Program-made: the position numbers and the translations under genes
From: Hydrogenophaga sp.
Lineage (GTDB): Bacteria; Pseudomonadota; Gammaproteobacteria; Burkholderiales; Burkholderiaceae_C
Reading direction: 5' to 3'
Assembly (NCBI GenBank): GCA_018993155.1
Contig: JAGKSX010000019.1
Span: 1 to 41,634, forward strand
Length of the DNA stretch: 41,634 nt
Part shown: positions 33,322 to 40,334 of the stretch, piece by piece
Layout: each line of letters starts with the position of its first letter
How positions within the stretch are numbered: position 1 is the stretch's first letter
Notes under the pieces: model-generated
What the model was told of the DNA's origin: nothing
Seen by the model: the letters and a program-made list of their open reading frames with translations, nothing else
The model's database searches: none

Positions 33322-33960
33322 TCAGGCCACGCGGCGCTGCTCGGCGGCCAGCCGCACCGCCAGCGCGGCCAACACACCGCCCATCACGTAGCGCTGCACC
33401 GCCAGCCAGCGGCGGTTGTGCTGGAACCAGCGCGCCAGCTTCGCTGCCGACAGGGCGATGCTCAGGTTGACGCTGAAACTGAACACGATCTGGGTCAGCC
33501 CCAGCACCACGCTCTGCACGAACACCGAGCCATGCTCGGGCGAGACGAACTGCGGAAAGATCGCGAGGTAGAACACCGCGATCTTGGGGTTGAGCAGGTT
33601 GGTGAGAAAGCCCATGGCGAACAGCTTGCGCGGCGAGTCCTGCGGCAGGTCGCGCGCCTCGAAGGGCGAGCGCGCGCCCGGCTTGACCGCCTGCCAGGCC
33701 AGGTACAGCAGGTAGGCCGCGCCGGCCCACTTCAGGATCTCGTAGGCCAAAGGCACGGCCATGAACAGCGCTGTGAGGCCCACCGCGGCGGTGAACATGT
33801 GCACCAGAAAGCCGGCCACCACGCCGAACAGCGAGATCACGCCGGCCCGTCGCCCCTGGCAGATCGAGCGCGAGATCAGATAGACCATGTTGGGGCCGGG
33901 CGTCAGCGCCATCAGCAGGGCCGCGCCGGCAAAGAGCAGCCAGTCGTTCAGGGGAACCAT
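33322..33960 (-). CDS. LysE/RhtB-family amino acid exporter
   Basis: Inner-membrane efflux protein of 212 aa with about six hydrophobic segments. Family signs: ALTPGPNMVYLISRSICQGRRAGVISLFGVVAGFLVH near the N-terminus (the G-N-x-P/TPGPN region), LKWAGAAYLLYLAWQAVK, and FAMGFLTNLLNPKIAVFYLAIFPQFV. The start at 33960 has GAGG 8 bases upstream; the ORF extension to 33993 has no such site. The substrate could be a neutral or basic amino acid and cannot be decided. The ankyrin gene lies about 60 bases upstream on the same strand. Confidence 0.85.
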   Translation of the reverse strand: MVPLNDWLLFAGAALLMALTPGPNMVYLISRSICQGRRAGVISLFGVVAGFLVHMFTAAVGLTALFMAVPLAYEILKWAGAAYLLYLAWQAVKPGARSPFEARDLPQDSPRKLFAMGFLTNLLNPKIAVFYLAIFPQFVSPEHGSVFVQSVVLGLTQIVFSFSVNLSIALSAAKLARWFQHNRRWLAVQRYVMGGVLAALAVRLAAEQRRVA

Positions 33961-34020
33961 GAAAAAAGCCTCGGTGGGGTGGGGATCCCACATCCTAGGC
34001 CAGGCCGAACAACCCCATGC

Positions 34021-34392
34021 TCACCTCGCCCACCAGAACCAGCGCCCCAGTAAAAGCGCGAGCCAGCCGCCTCTTCGCGGCGTTCGCACGACGGGATCCG
34101 GCGCGCCCATCGCGCGCAGCCGTGCCTCCAGCGCCCCCAGACCCACCTGACGCGCGGCCTGCACCGGCGTGAGGTTGTCGAATTCGGAGTGCAGCAGCGG
34201 ATCGGCGCCGTGGTCCAGCAGCAAACCGGCCACCACCTCCTGCCGCTCCAGGATGCAGGCCACCAGCGGCGTGGAGAGGAACTCCGGGTGCGCGTAGTTC
34301 AGGTCCACGCCATTGCGCGCGTGGTAGCGCACCAGCTCGATATGGCCCTCGCAGGCCGCCTTGAACAGCTCTTTCCAGTCACCACCCGACAT
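34021..34392 (-). CDS. small ankyrin-repeat protein
   Basis: A 123-aa protein with two to three ankyrin repeats: DWKELFKAACEGHIELVRYHARNGVDLNYAHPEFLSTPLVACILERQEVVAGLLLDHGADPLLHSEFDNLTPVQAARQVG. The C-terminus (WLALLLGRWFWW) is very hydrophobic and could be a membrane anchor. The start at 34392 is supported by AAGGAG 6-10 bases upstream; longer readings to 34515 are not. Ankyrin repeats bind proteins, but no partner can be named. It is divergent from the glycolipid-binding-like gene. Confidence 0.75.
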   Translation of the reverse strand: MSGGDWKELFKAACEGHIELVRYHARNGVDLNYAHPEFLSTPLVACILERQEVVAGLLLDHGADPLLHSEFDNLTPVQAARQVGLGALEARLRAMGAPDPVVRTPRRGGWLALLLGRWFWWAR

Positions 34393-34425
34393 CCCGTCTC
34401 CTTCGTGCTTCAATCGTTGACCGCC

Positions 34426-34441
34426 TGCCGGCATGCCGGCA
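34426..34441. promoter_or_regulatory. 16-bp perfect palindrome between divergent genes
   Basis: TGCCGGCATGCCGGCA is a perfect 16-bp palindrome, extendable by GCC/GGC with one bulge. It lies about 34 bases upstream of the ankyrin gene start and about 47 upstream of the leader ORF. It could be an operator for a dimeric regulator or a cruciform/hairpin; no regulator is nearby. Confidence 0.4.
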
Positions 34442-34472
34442 AGGCCCTGCACCATAACCGGAGGTCTGCGCC

Positions 34473-34517
34473 ATGACCATGAAACAAACCCTTGCCGCCC
34501 TTTGGCTGGCGCCATAG
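34473..34517 (+). CDS. 14-residue leader ORF with strong ribosome binding site
   Basis: ATG at 34473 follows a strong GGAGG (34460-34464) at 8 bases. The ORF is MTMKQTLAALWLAP and ends with TAG nine bases before the ATG of the next gene, which itself has no Shine-Dalgarno. It may be a translational coupling leader or a truncated signal-peptide remnant. It is too short to judge by sequence, so its reality as a translated unit is inference. Confidence 0.35.
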   Translation: MTMKQTLAALWLAP

Positions 34518-34526
34518 ACCTTTCCC

Positions 34527-35099
34527 ATGGCCCGCACCGACACCCGCACCCTCTGCTGGCAACCCACCTGGAACCCGGCCCGCGAGGGCCTGGGCATGGA
34601 ACACCTGCTGCTGTCGGACAACGAAGCCAGCGCGGTGGTGCTGGCCTTCGATGAAGCCAGCGGCCCGTTCCGGCTCAGCTACCGGCTGGCCTGGGGGCGG
34701 TCGTGGCACCTGCGCCAGGCCGACCTGCTGGTAGACACCGACCAGGCCTCGCGCGCGCTGAGCCTGCGCACCGACGGCCAGGGCCATTGGCGCGATGGCC
34801 ACAACCGCGCGCTGCGGGAGCTGGAAGGCTGCCTGGACATCGACATCTGGCCCACGCCCTTCACCAACAGCTTTCCGATCCGGCGCGAGCCGATGGCCGT
34901 GGGTGAGCGCCGCGAATTCCGCATGGCCTGGGTGAACGCCCCCGAGCTCACCGTACAGGCCAAGCCCCAGGCCTACACCAGGTTGGCCGAGCGGCTCTAC
35001 CGCTTCGAGAGCCTGGACGGCAGCGGTTTCCAGGTGGATTTGCCGGTGGACGAAGACGGCATCGTGCTCGACTACCCAGGTCTGTTCACACGCATCTAA
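34527..35099 (+). CDS. putative glycolipid-binding domain protein (PF06475-like)
   Basis: A 190-aa protein matching the putative glycolipid-binding family: CWQPTWNPAREGLGMEHLLLSDN, FRLSYRLAWGRSWHLRQADLLVDTD, DGQGHWRDGHNRALRELEGCLDIDIWPTPFTNSFPIRR and FRFESL-like end regions (YRFESLDGSGFQVDLPVDEDGIVLDYPGLFTRI). No signal peptide or membrane segment is seen. The family name derives from weak structural evidence and its role is unknown. The start lacks its own Shine-Dalgarno and sits nine bases after a leader ORF that has one. It converges on fliA with repeat C3 between. Confidence 0.75.
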   Translation: MARTDTRTLCWQPTWNPAREGLGMEHLLLSDNEASAVVLAFDEASGPFRLSYRLAWGRSWHLRQADLLVDTDQASRALSLRTDGQGHWRDGHNRALRELEGCLDIDIWPTPFTNSFPIRREPMAVGERREFRMAWVNAPELTVQAKPQAYTRLAERLYRFESLDGSGFQVDLPVDEDGIVLDYPGLFTRI

Positions 35100-35126
35100 G
35101 GCATTGCCGGCGCGACACCAGCCAGA

Positions 35127-35235
35127 GGCGTCGAGGGTCCGGCTCCGCCGGCCCAAGACGCCGTCCCCCCTCGAAGCGCCGAAGGCGCGCCACGGAGGGG
35201 GGAAGCCGCGCCAGCGGCGCAGGGGGGTGTTCCTG
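35127..35235 (-). repeat. stop-adjacent structured repeat, subfamily C, copy C3 (3' of fliA)
   Basis: On the minus strand it begins two bases after the fliA TGA as GGAACACCCCCCTGCGCC, then a GCCGC-TG-GCGCGGC pairing, the CCCCCCTC/GAGGGGGG stem and a closing stem GGCGTC (plus 35127-132) with GACGCC (157-162). The equivalent stem in C2 is GGCATC/GATGCC. It lies between two convergent genes, and its orientation follows fliA. Confidence 0.85.
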
Positions 35236-35952
35236 TCAATGCGCGCGCAGCTTGGAGCGCAGGCGCGCGATCGACTGGCTGTGCAGCTGGCAGATGCGCG
35301 ATTCGGTCACGCCCAGCACGGCCGCGATTTCCTTCAGGTTCATGTCGTGCTCGTAGTACATCGACATGATCTGCTGCTCGCGCTCGGGCAGCACCTTGAT
35401 GGCGGCCACCAGGGCGGTGCGCATGCGGTGGTCCTGCAGCACGGCCGAGGGGTCGGCCTCGTGGTCGCCCATGTGGCGGTCCAGGAAGCCGTCTTCGTCG
35501 TCGCTGTTGCCGCTGATGTCCTCCAGGTACACGAGCTGGGTGCCGCGCACCTTGGCCAGCAGGTGCTGGTAGTCGGCCAGGCTCATGCCCATCTCGGCGG
35601 CGATCTCGCTTTCCTTGGGCACGCGGTGCAGCTTCTGCTGCAGGCGGTGCACGGCCTGCTCGATGTCTTTCTGGCTCTTGCGCGAGCCGCGCGACATCCA
35701 GTCGCCCTCGCGCAATTCGTCGATCATCGCGCCGCGGATGCGCTGGCTGGCGAAGGTCTCGAACTGCACGCCCTGGGTGGGCTCGAAGCGCGCGATGGCT
35801 TCGGTCAGGCCGATCATGCCGACCTGGATCAGGTCGTCGAGCTCCACGCTGGGCGGCAGCTTGGCGATCATGTGGTGAGCGAGGCGGCGCACCAGCGGGC
35901 TGTATTTGCGCAACTGGTCGTCCCGGTTGAGGGTGCCTTTGGCGGTGTACAT
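35236..35952 (-). CDS. fliA: RNA polymerase sigma-28 factor FliA
   Basis: Sigma factor for late flagellar and chemotaxis genes. The start ATG 35952 has GGAG about 8 bases upstream; the longer frame upstream lies under the flhG-like gene. The 238-aa protein has region 2 DLIQVGMIGLTEAIARFEPTQGVQFETFASQRIRGAMIDELR (about 39-80), region 3, and region 4 LPEREQQIMSMYYEHDMNLKEIAAVLGVTESRICQLHSQSIARLRSKL. It is the last gene of the flhB-flhA-flhF-flhG-fliA unit. Its likely target, the flgM promoter, and its antagonist FlgM are at 31043-31427. Confidence 0.96.
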   Translation of the reverse strand: MYTAKGTLNRDDQLRKYSPLVRRLAHHMIAKLPPSVELDDLIQVGMIGLTEAIARFEPTQGVQFETFASQRIRGAMIDELREGDWMSRGSRKSQKDIEQAVHRLQQKLHRVPKESEIAAEMGMSLADYQHLLAKVRGTQLVYLEDISGNSDDEDGFLDRHMGDHEADPSAVLQDHRMRTALVAAIKVLPEREQQIMSMYYEHDMNLKEIAAVLGVTESRICQLHSQSIARLRSKLRAH

Positions 35953-35954
35953 CT

Positions 35955-36752
35955 TCAGCTCCAGAGAGAAGGGGCGGCGGCCGTGGAGCGGCCGGTGCGC
36001 GAGGCGCCGGGCACCAGGCCGTGGTAGCCGTGCGCATGGGTCGGGCGGGGCCGCTCGATCGCGCTTTCCTGCGCGCGCAGGGCCCAGGTGGCCACGGGCC
36101 AGCTGTCCAGCGACAGGCCGAGGTGGCGCTGCGCGGTGTCGATCACCGTGTGCACCACGGTCTGCAGCGCGGCGGGCGCGCCAGAGGCCAGCGGGGCGAG
36201 CACCGGCGCCAGGCCGGCCGCGTCCAGCAGCTTGACCGCGCCGTAGGCGTCGATGCTGGACTGCGGTTGTTCGATCACGGGCACCAGCGCGCGGGCACCC
36301 AGGCCGTGCAGCAAACCGGCCAGCGAGAAGGCGGGCGCGAACAGCAGCACCACCGCGCCCGAGGCGAACGGCGTCAGCAGGCGCGAGAGCGCGACCTGGC
36401 TGCCCGCGGCCTGCGCGGTTTCCTGCAAGGCCTGCAGGCCGGCGGCGCCGGGCATCACAAGCCAGTCGGCGCCATCCAGGGGGTGTTCCAGGTGAGCGAT
36501 GGAGGGGTCTTGCAGCACGCGCATCAGGCCCAGGTGGGCGCCGTCGTGGCGGTCGCGGCTGCGGGCTTCGGTGGCCGTGCCATCGACGATCACCACCGCC
36601 CGGCCTTCGGCCGTGAGCGCGGTGGCCAGCGTGCAGAGCCATTCGTAGGCGCGCGCGGGCTGCGCCGGGCTGGACACCGGCACCAGCACCGGCCCGCCCA
36701 CGGGCGGTTCGCCCCGCAAACCGGCGGCCTGGTCGAAGCCGGGTTCAAACAT
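35955..36752 (-). CDS. flhG: FlhG/FleN-like flagellar number regulator, ATPase motifs lost
   Basis: Position between flhF and fliA is that of FlhG (FleN, YlxH), a MinD-type ATPase that limits flagellar number and activates FlhF. The 265-aa protein keeps the FlhF-activating N-terminal motif DQAAGLR (7-13). The P-loop site, where FlhG has a KGGxGKT sequence, reads PVLVPVSSPAQPARAYEWLC, with no lysine and no glycine loop. The MinD-type switch regions are also not recognisable (VVIVDGTATEAR; WLVMPGAAG). The alternating alpha/beta layout still suits a degenerate P-loop fold. The start ATG 36752 overlaps the flhF stop by eight bases, and the stop is two bases before fliA. The name is by synteny and motif; function is inferred. 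Confidence 0.7.
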   Translation of the reverse strand: MFEPGFDQAAGLRGEPPVGGPVLVPVSSPAQPARAYEWLCTLATALTAEGRAVVIVDGTATEARSRDRHDGAHLGLMRVLQDPSIAHLEHPLDGADWLVMPGAAGLQALQETAQAAGSQVALSRLLTPFASGAVVLLFAPAFSLAGLLHGLGARALVPVIEQPQSSIDAYGAVKLLDAAGLAPVLAPLASGAPAALQTVVHTVIDTAQRHLGLSLDSWPVATWALRAQESAIERPRPTHAHGYHGLVPGASRTGRSTAAAPSLWS

Positions 36753-38262
36753 GGGCCGCCCCCAGGTCGATGCCGCGGCCGGAGGCCTGGGCAAAGAAGA
36801 AACCCATGTCGGTGGGTTGCGGGTCGTAGGCCGACTTGCCCTGCGTGCCCATGGACAGGCGCACCAGCGCGGCGGCATCGGCGTTCTGCCAGTCTTCGGG
36901 CACGCGCTGGCCGTTGGCCACGCCGCGCAGCACCACCTGGTGGCGGATCAGCGCGTCCAGCGACGGGCCGAGCTTGACGGCTTCGTCCACCTTGGAGAGC
37001 ACCACACCGTGCAGCGAGCTCGCTTTGAACGAGGTCAGCACCTCGTCCAGCGTGTCACCTTGCGAGCCGGCGTTGAGCACCAGGGTCTTCTTGACCTTGG
37101 GGATGTCGAGCACGTCCAGCATGTCCTGGATGCGCTGGTCGCGCTGGCCCAGGCCGGCGGTGTCGATGATCACCAGGCGCTTGTTGCCCAGCAGGTTGAG
37201 CAGGTCCTTGAGCGCGGCGCGGTCGTGCGCCAGGTGGGCCACGACGCCCAGCATGCGGCCGAAGGCGCGCAGCTGCTCGAAGCCGGAGACGCGGTAGGTG
37301 TCCAGCGTGATCAGGCCCACGCTGCCGGCGCCGTATTGCTTGACACACTGCGCGGCCAGCTTGGCGGCGGTGGTGGTCTTGCCCACGCCGGTGGCACCCA
37401 CCAGCGAGACCACGCCGCCTTCGTCGCACAGGCCGGCGCCGGGCGTGGCGACCTTGAGGTTGCGGGTGATCACATCCATCAGCCAGCGCACCGCTTCGGC
37501 GGCATTGGCCTCGGCCGGCACGCGCTCGAGCACGGCGCGCGACATCGCGGGCGAGTAGCCGGCGCGGATCATCTTGAGCATCAGGTTGGACTGGATCGGG
37601 TTCTGCTTGGACGAGCCGAGCCAGGCCAGGGTGTTGAAGCGCTCTTCGATCATGTCCTTGAGCGCCGAGAGCTCGACCGCCATGCGGCTGTCGTCGTGGC
37701 TGGGGAAGCGCGTGGACGGCGGCTGCGAGTCTTCCCACGCCGGCTCGCTGGAACGGGTGCGGATCGGGGCGGGCTTGCGCGCCACCATGGATTCGGGCTG
37801 GTTGAAGCGCTGCACCGGCACCTCGATCGGCTCGGGCCGGGCGACGATCTGCGGCGCGGCGACCGGGGCCGGCGCGCGGCGCTCGATGGCGGGCGCTGCG
37901 GTTTCGGCGGCTGCGGCGGGCGTGCCGTGCAGCGACTCACGGCGCTTGCGCAGCATGCGTTCGCGCACATAGTCCTGGAACGACAGCGTGCTCATCGCCA
38001 GCGTTTCGGTGTCGCTCTGCACCGACTGCGGCGCGGCCAGCGAAGCGCTGGTGGAGGCCTTGGGACGGGCGGGCGCGGCAGCGGCCGGCGCGGCGTTCGC
38101 GTGATCGGCTAGCGAAGCCAGGCTTTCCTCGGCGGCGGCCATCACCTCGAAACCTTCAGCGGTGTTGCGGGTGGAGAGGATCACGGCGCTGTCGCCAAAG
38201 GTCTTGCGCGCCTTGTTCATGGCTTCGCGGGACGTGGGGGCAATGAAGCGTTGGATGTTCAT
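36745..38262 (-). CDS. flhF: flagellar biosynthesis GTPase FlhF
   Basis: SRP-type GTPase that places the flagellum at the pole. The 505-aa protein has a basic/Ala-Pro-rich B domain (about 1-180), then the NG domain: G1 loop GATGVGKT (289-296), DTYRVSGFEQL (321-331) and DTAGLGQRD (367-375), with KVDEAVKLG near 430. It overlaps the flhA stop by four bases and the flhG-like start by eight bases. FlhF suggests polar flagellation; number and side are not shown by the sequence. Confidence 0.96.
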   Translation of the reverse strand: MNIQRFIAPTSREAMNKARKTFGDSAVILSTRNTAEGFEVMAAAEESLASLADHANAAPAAAAPARPKASTSASLAAPQSVQSDTETLAMSTLSFQDYVRERMLRKRRESLHGTPAAAAETAAPAIERRAPAPVAAPQIVARPEPIEVPVQRFNQPESMVARKPAPIRTRSSEPAWEDSQPPSTRFPSHDDSRMAVELSALKDMIEERFNTLAWLGSSKQNPIQSNLMLKMIRAGYSPAMSRAVLERVPAEANAAEAVRWLMDVITRNLKVATPGAGLCDEGGVVSLVGATGVGKTTTAAKLAAQCVKQYGAGSVGLITLDTYRVSGFEQLRAFGRMLGVVAHLAHDRAALKDLLNLLGNKRLVIIDTAGLGQRDQRIQDMLDVLDIPKVKKTLVLNAGSQGDTLDEVLTSFKASSLHGVVLSKVDEAVKLGPSLDALIRHQVVLRGVANGQRVPEDWQNADAAALVRLSMGTQGKSAYDPQPTDMGFFFAQASGRGIDLGAAHV

Positions 38263-40334
38263 GCTGCAAGTTCTCCAAGGATCGGGCCGATGCGGATCAG
38301 GTGGGTTTCAGGTATTTCGCTGTGCGCCAGGACCTGCAGGCGCGGCGCGGCGCGGCGCAGCAGGCGGGACATGGCGTTGCGGATGGCGTCGGGCACCAGC
38401 AGGCAGGCGGGCACGCCCTTCTCTTCCTGGCGGTTGGCGATGTCGGTGGCGGATTTGCTCAGCATCTCGGCCACGCCCGGGTCCAGCGCGCCGTTGGCGC
38501 TGCCCGAGAGGGCCTGCATCAGCAGGCGCTCCAGGCCGGGCTCGATGGCAATCACTTCGAGCTCCTTCACCGGGCCGTAGATCTGCTGCACGATGGCCGG
38601 CGAGAGCGCCATGCGCACGCGGCGGGCCAGCTCGGCCGGGTCGGTGGTGTGGGGGGCGTGCTCGGCCAGCGATTCGATGATGGTGCGGATGTCGCGCACA
38701 TGCACAGACTCTTCCAGCAGCAGCTGGAGGACTTTCTGGAAGGTGGCAACCGGGACCATTTTGGGCACGACTTCTTCGATCAGTTTGGGGGCCAGGCGGG
38801 TGACGTGTTCAACCAGGTCCTGGGTCTCCGTCCGGCTCAGCAACTTGGCCGCCTGGACTTGCATCAAGTGTGAAAGATGCGTGGCCAGCACGGTCTCGGA
38901 ATCAACCACGGTAAAACCGGCCATTTGCGCGTTCTCGCGCTGCTTTTCGTCGATCCAGTGCGCGGGCAGGCCAAACGCCGGGTCGGTGGTGGGCGTGCCG
39001 ATCAACGGCGTGCCGATGCCACCCGGATCGATTGCCAGGAACATGCCGGGGAACACCTCGCCCTCACCCACCACCACGCCGCGCAGGGTGATGCGGTAGG
39101 CGCTGGGGCGCAGCTCCAGGTTGTCGCGCACGTGCACCGCGGGCGGCAGGAAACCGACTTCCTGCGCGAACTTCTTGCGCACGCCCTTGATGCGGGTGAG
39201 CAGGTCGCCCTGGCGGGTCTTGTCCACCATGGCGATCAGGCGGTAACCCAGCTCCAGGCCCAGCAGATCGACCGGCTGCAGGTCATCCCAGGTGGCTTCG
39301 CCGTCGCCCTGCACGGCCGGCGCTTGCGGTTCGGGCGCGGGCTTGGCCTGCTCGCGCGCCACCCAGTAGGCCAGGCCCCCGGCGATGGCCGCGAAGCTCA
39401 GGAACACCAGGTGCGGCATGCCCGGCACGACGCCCAGCATGAACAGCACGGCGGCGGTGATGCCCAGCACCTTGGGCGAGAGGAACATCTGCTCCATCAC
39501 CTGCACGCCCAGGTCTTCGTCCTTGCCCACGCGCGAGACCACCATGGCCGCGGCCACCGAGATCAGCAGCGAGGGAATCTGCGCCACCAGCGCGTCACCG
39601 ACGGCCAGCAGGATGTAGTTGTCCGCCGCCTGGCCGGCCGACAGGCCGTGCTGCAGCACACCGATGATGAAGCCACCGATGATGTTGATGAACAGGATCA
39701 GGATGCCGGCAATGGCGTCGCCGCGCACGAACTTGGAGGCACCGTCCATGGAGCCGAAGAACTCGGCTTCCTCGCCCACTTCGCGGCGGCGGCGCTTGGC
39801 CTCCTTGTCGTCGATCAGGCCGGCGTTGAGGTCGGCGTCGATCGCCATCTGCTTGCCCGGCATGGCGTCCAGAGTGAAGCGGGCCGAGACCTCGGCGATG
39901 CGCTCCGAGCCCTTGGTGATCACCACGAAGTTGATCACCACCAGGATCGCGAAGACGATGAAACCGACCGCGAAGTTGCCGCCGATCAGGAAGTGGCCGA
40001 AGGCCTCGATCACCGCGCCGGCCGCGCCCGGGCCGGTGTGGCCTTCGAGCAGCACCACGCGGGTGGAGGCCACGTTGAGCGAGAGGCGCAGCAGCGTGGT
40101 GAGCAGCAGCACGGTGGGGAACACCGAGAAGTCCAGCGGGCGCTTCATGTAGGCCGCCACCATCATCACCACCAGCGCCAGCGCGATGTTGAGCGTGAAG
40201 AAGGTGTCCAGCAGCCAGGGCGGCAGCGGCAGCACCATCATCGACAGGATGGTGATGACCAGCATGGGCGCGGCCAGGCCGCCGGCCCAGCTGGCGTTGC
40301 GGTTCAACCATTGCTGCAGCGCTTGCAGGTTCAT
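38259..40334 (-). CDS. flhA: flagellar export gate protein FlhA
   Basis: Core membrane protein of the flagellar type III export gate. The 691-aa protein has about eight membrane segments in the first 330 residues, the FHIPEP-region RFTLDAMPGKQMAIDADLNAGLID (about 152-175), and the large cytoplasmic domain with LGYRLIAMVDKTRQGDLLTRIKGVRKKFAQEVGFLPPAVHVRDNLEL. It ends in the conserved platform segments. The start overlaps flhB by four bases, and its stop overlaps flhF by four. All expected features are present. Confidence 0.97.
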   Translation of the reverse strand: MNLQALQQWLNRNASWAGGLAAPMLVITILSMMVLPLPPWLLDTFFTLNIALALVVMMVAAYMKRPLDFSVFPTVLLLTTLLRLSLNVASTRVVLLEGHTGPGAAGAVIEAFGHFLIGGNFAVGFIVFAILVVINFVVITKGSERIAEVSARFTLDAMPGKQMAIDADLNAGLIDDKEAKRRRREVGEEAEFFGSMDGASKFVRGDAIAGILILFINIIGGFIIGVLQHGLSAGQAADNYILLAVGDALVAQIPSLLISVAAAMVVSRVGKDEDLGVQVMEQMFLSPKVLGITAAVLFMLGVVPGMPHLVFLSFAAIAGGLAYWVAREQAKPAPEPQAPAVQGDGEATWDDLQPVDLLGLELGYRLIAMVDKTRQGDLLTRIKGVRKKFAQEVGFLPPAVHVRDNLELRPSAYRITLRGVVVGEGEVFPGMFLAIDPGGIGTPLIGTPTTDPAFGLPAHWIDEKQRENAQMAGFTVVDSETVLATHLSHLMQVQAAKLLSRTETQDLVEHVTRLAPKLIEEVVPKMVPVATFQKVLQLLLEESVHVRDIRTIIESLAEHAPHTTDPAELARRVRMALSPAIVQQIYGPVKELEVIAIEPGLERLLMQALSGSANGALDPGVAEMLSKSATDIANRQEEKGVPACLLVPDAIRNAMSRLLRRAAPRLQVLAHSEIPETHLIRIGPILGELAA

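Noticed and set aside
3909-35235. The C-rich repeats as CRISPR or as intrinsic terminators
   Set aside because: There are no regularly spaced short repeats or spacers, and no T-tract follows any of the hairpins.
35953-36642. Upstream extension of the fliA frame to 468 aa
   Set aside because: The added part lies under the flhG-like gene and is low-complexity Arg/Pro/Ala text. FliA is complete from 35952 with a good ribosome site.
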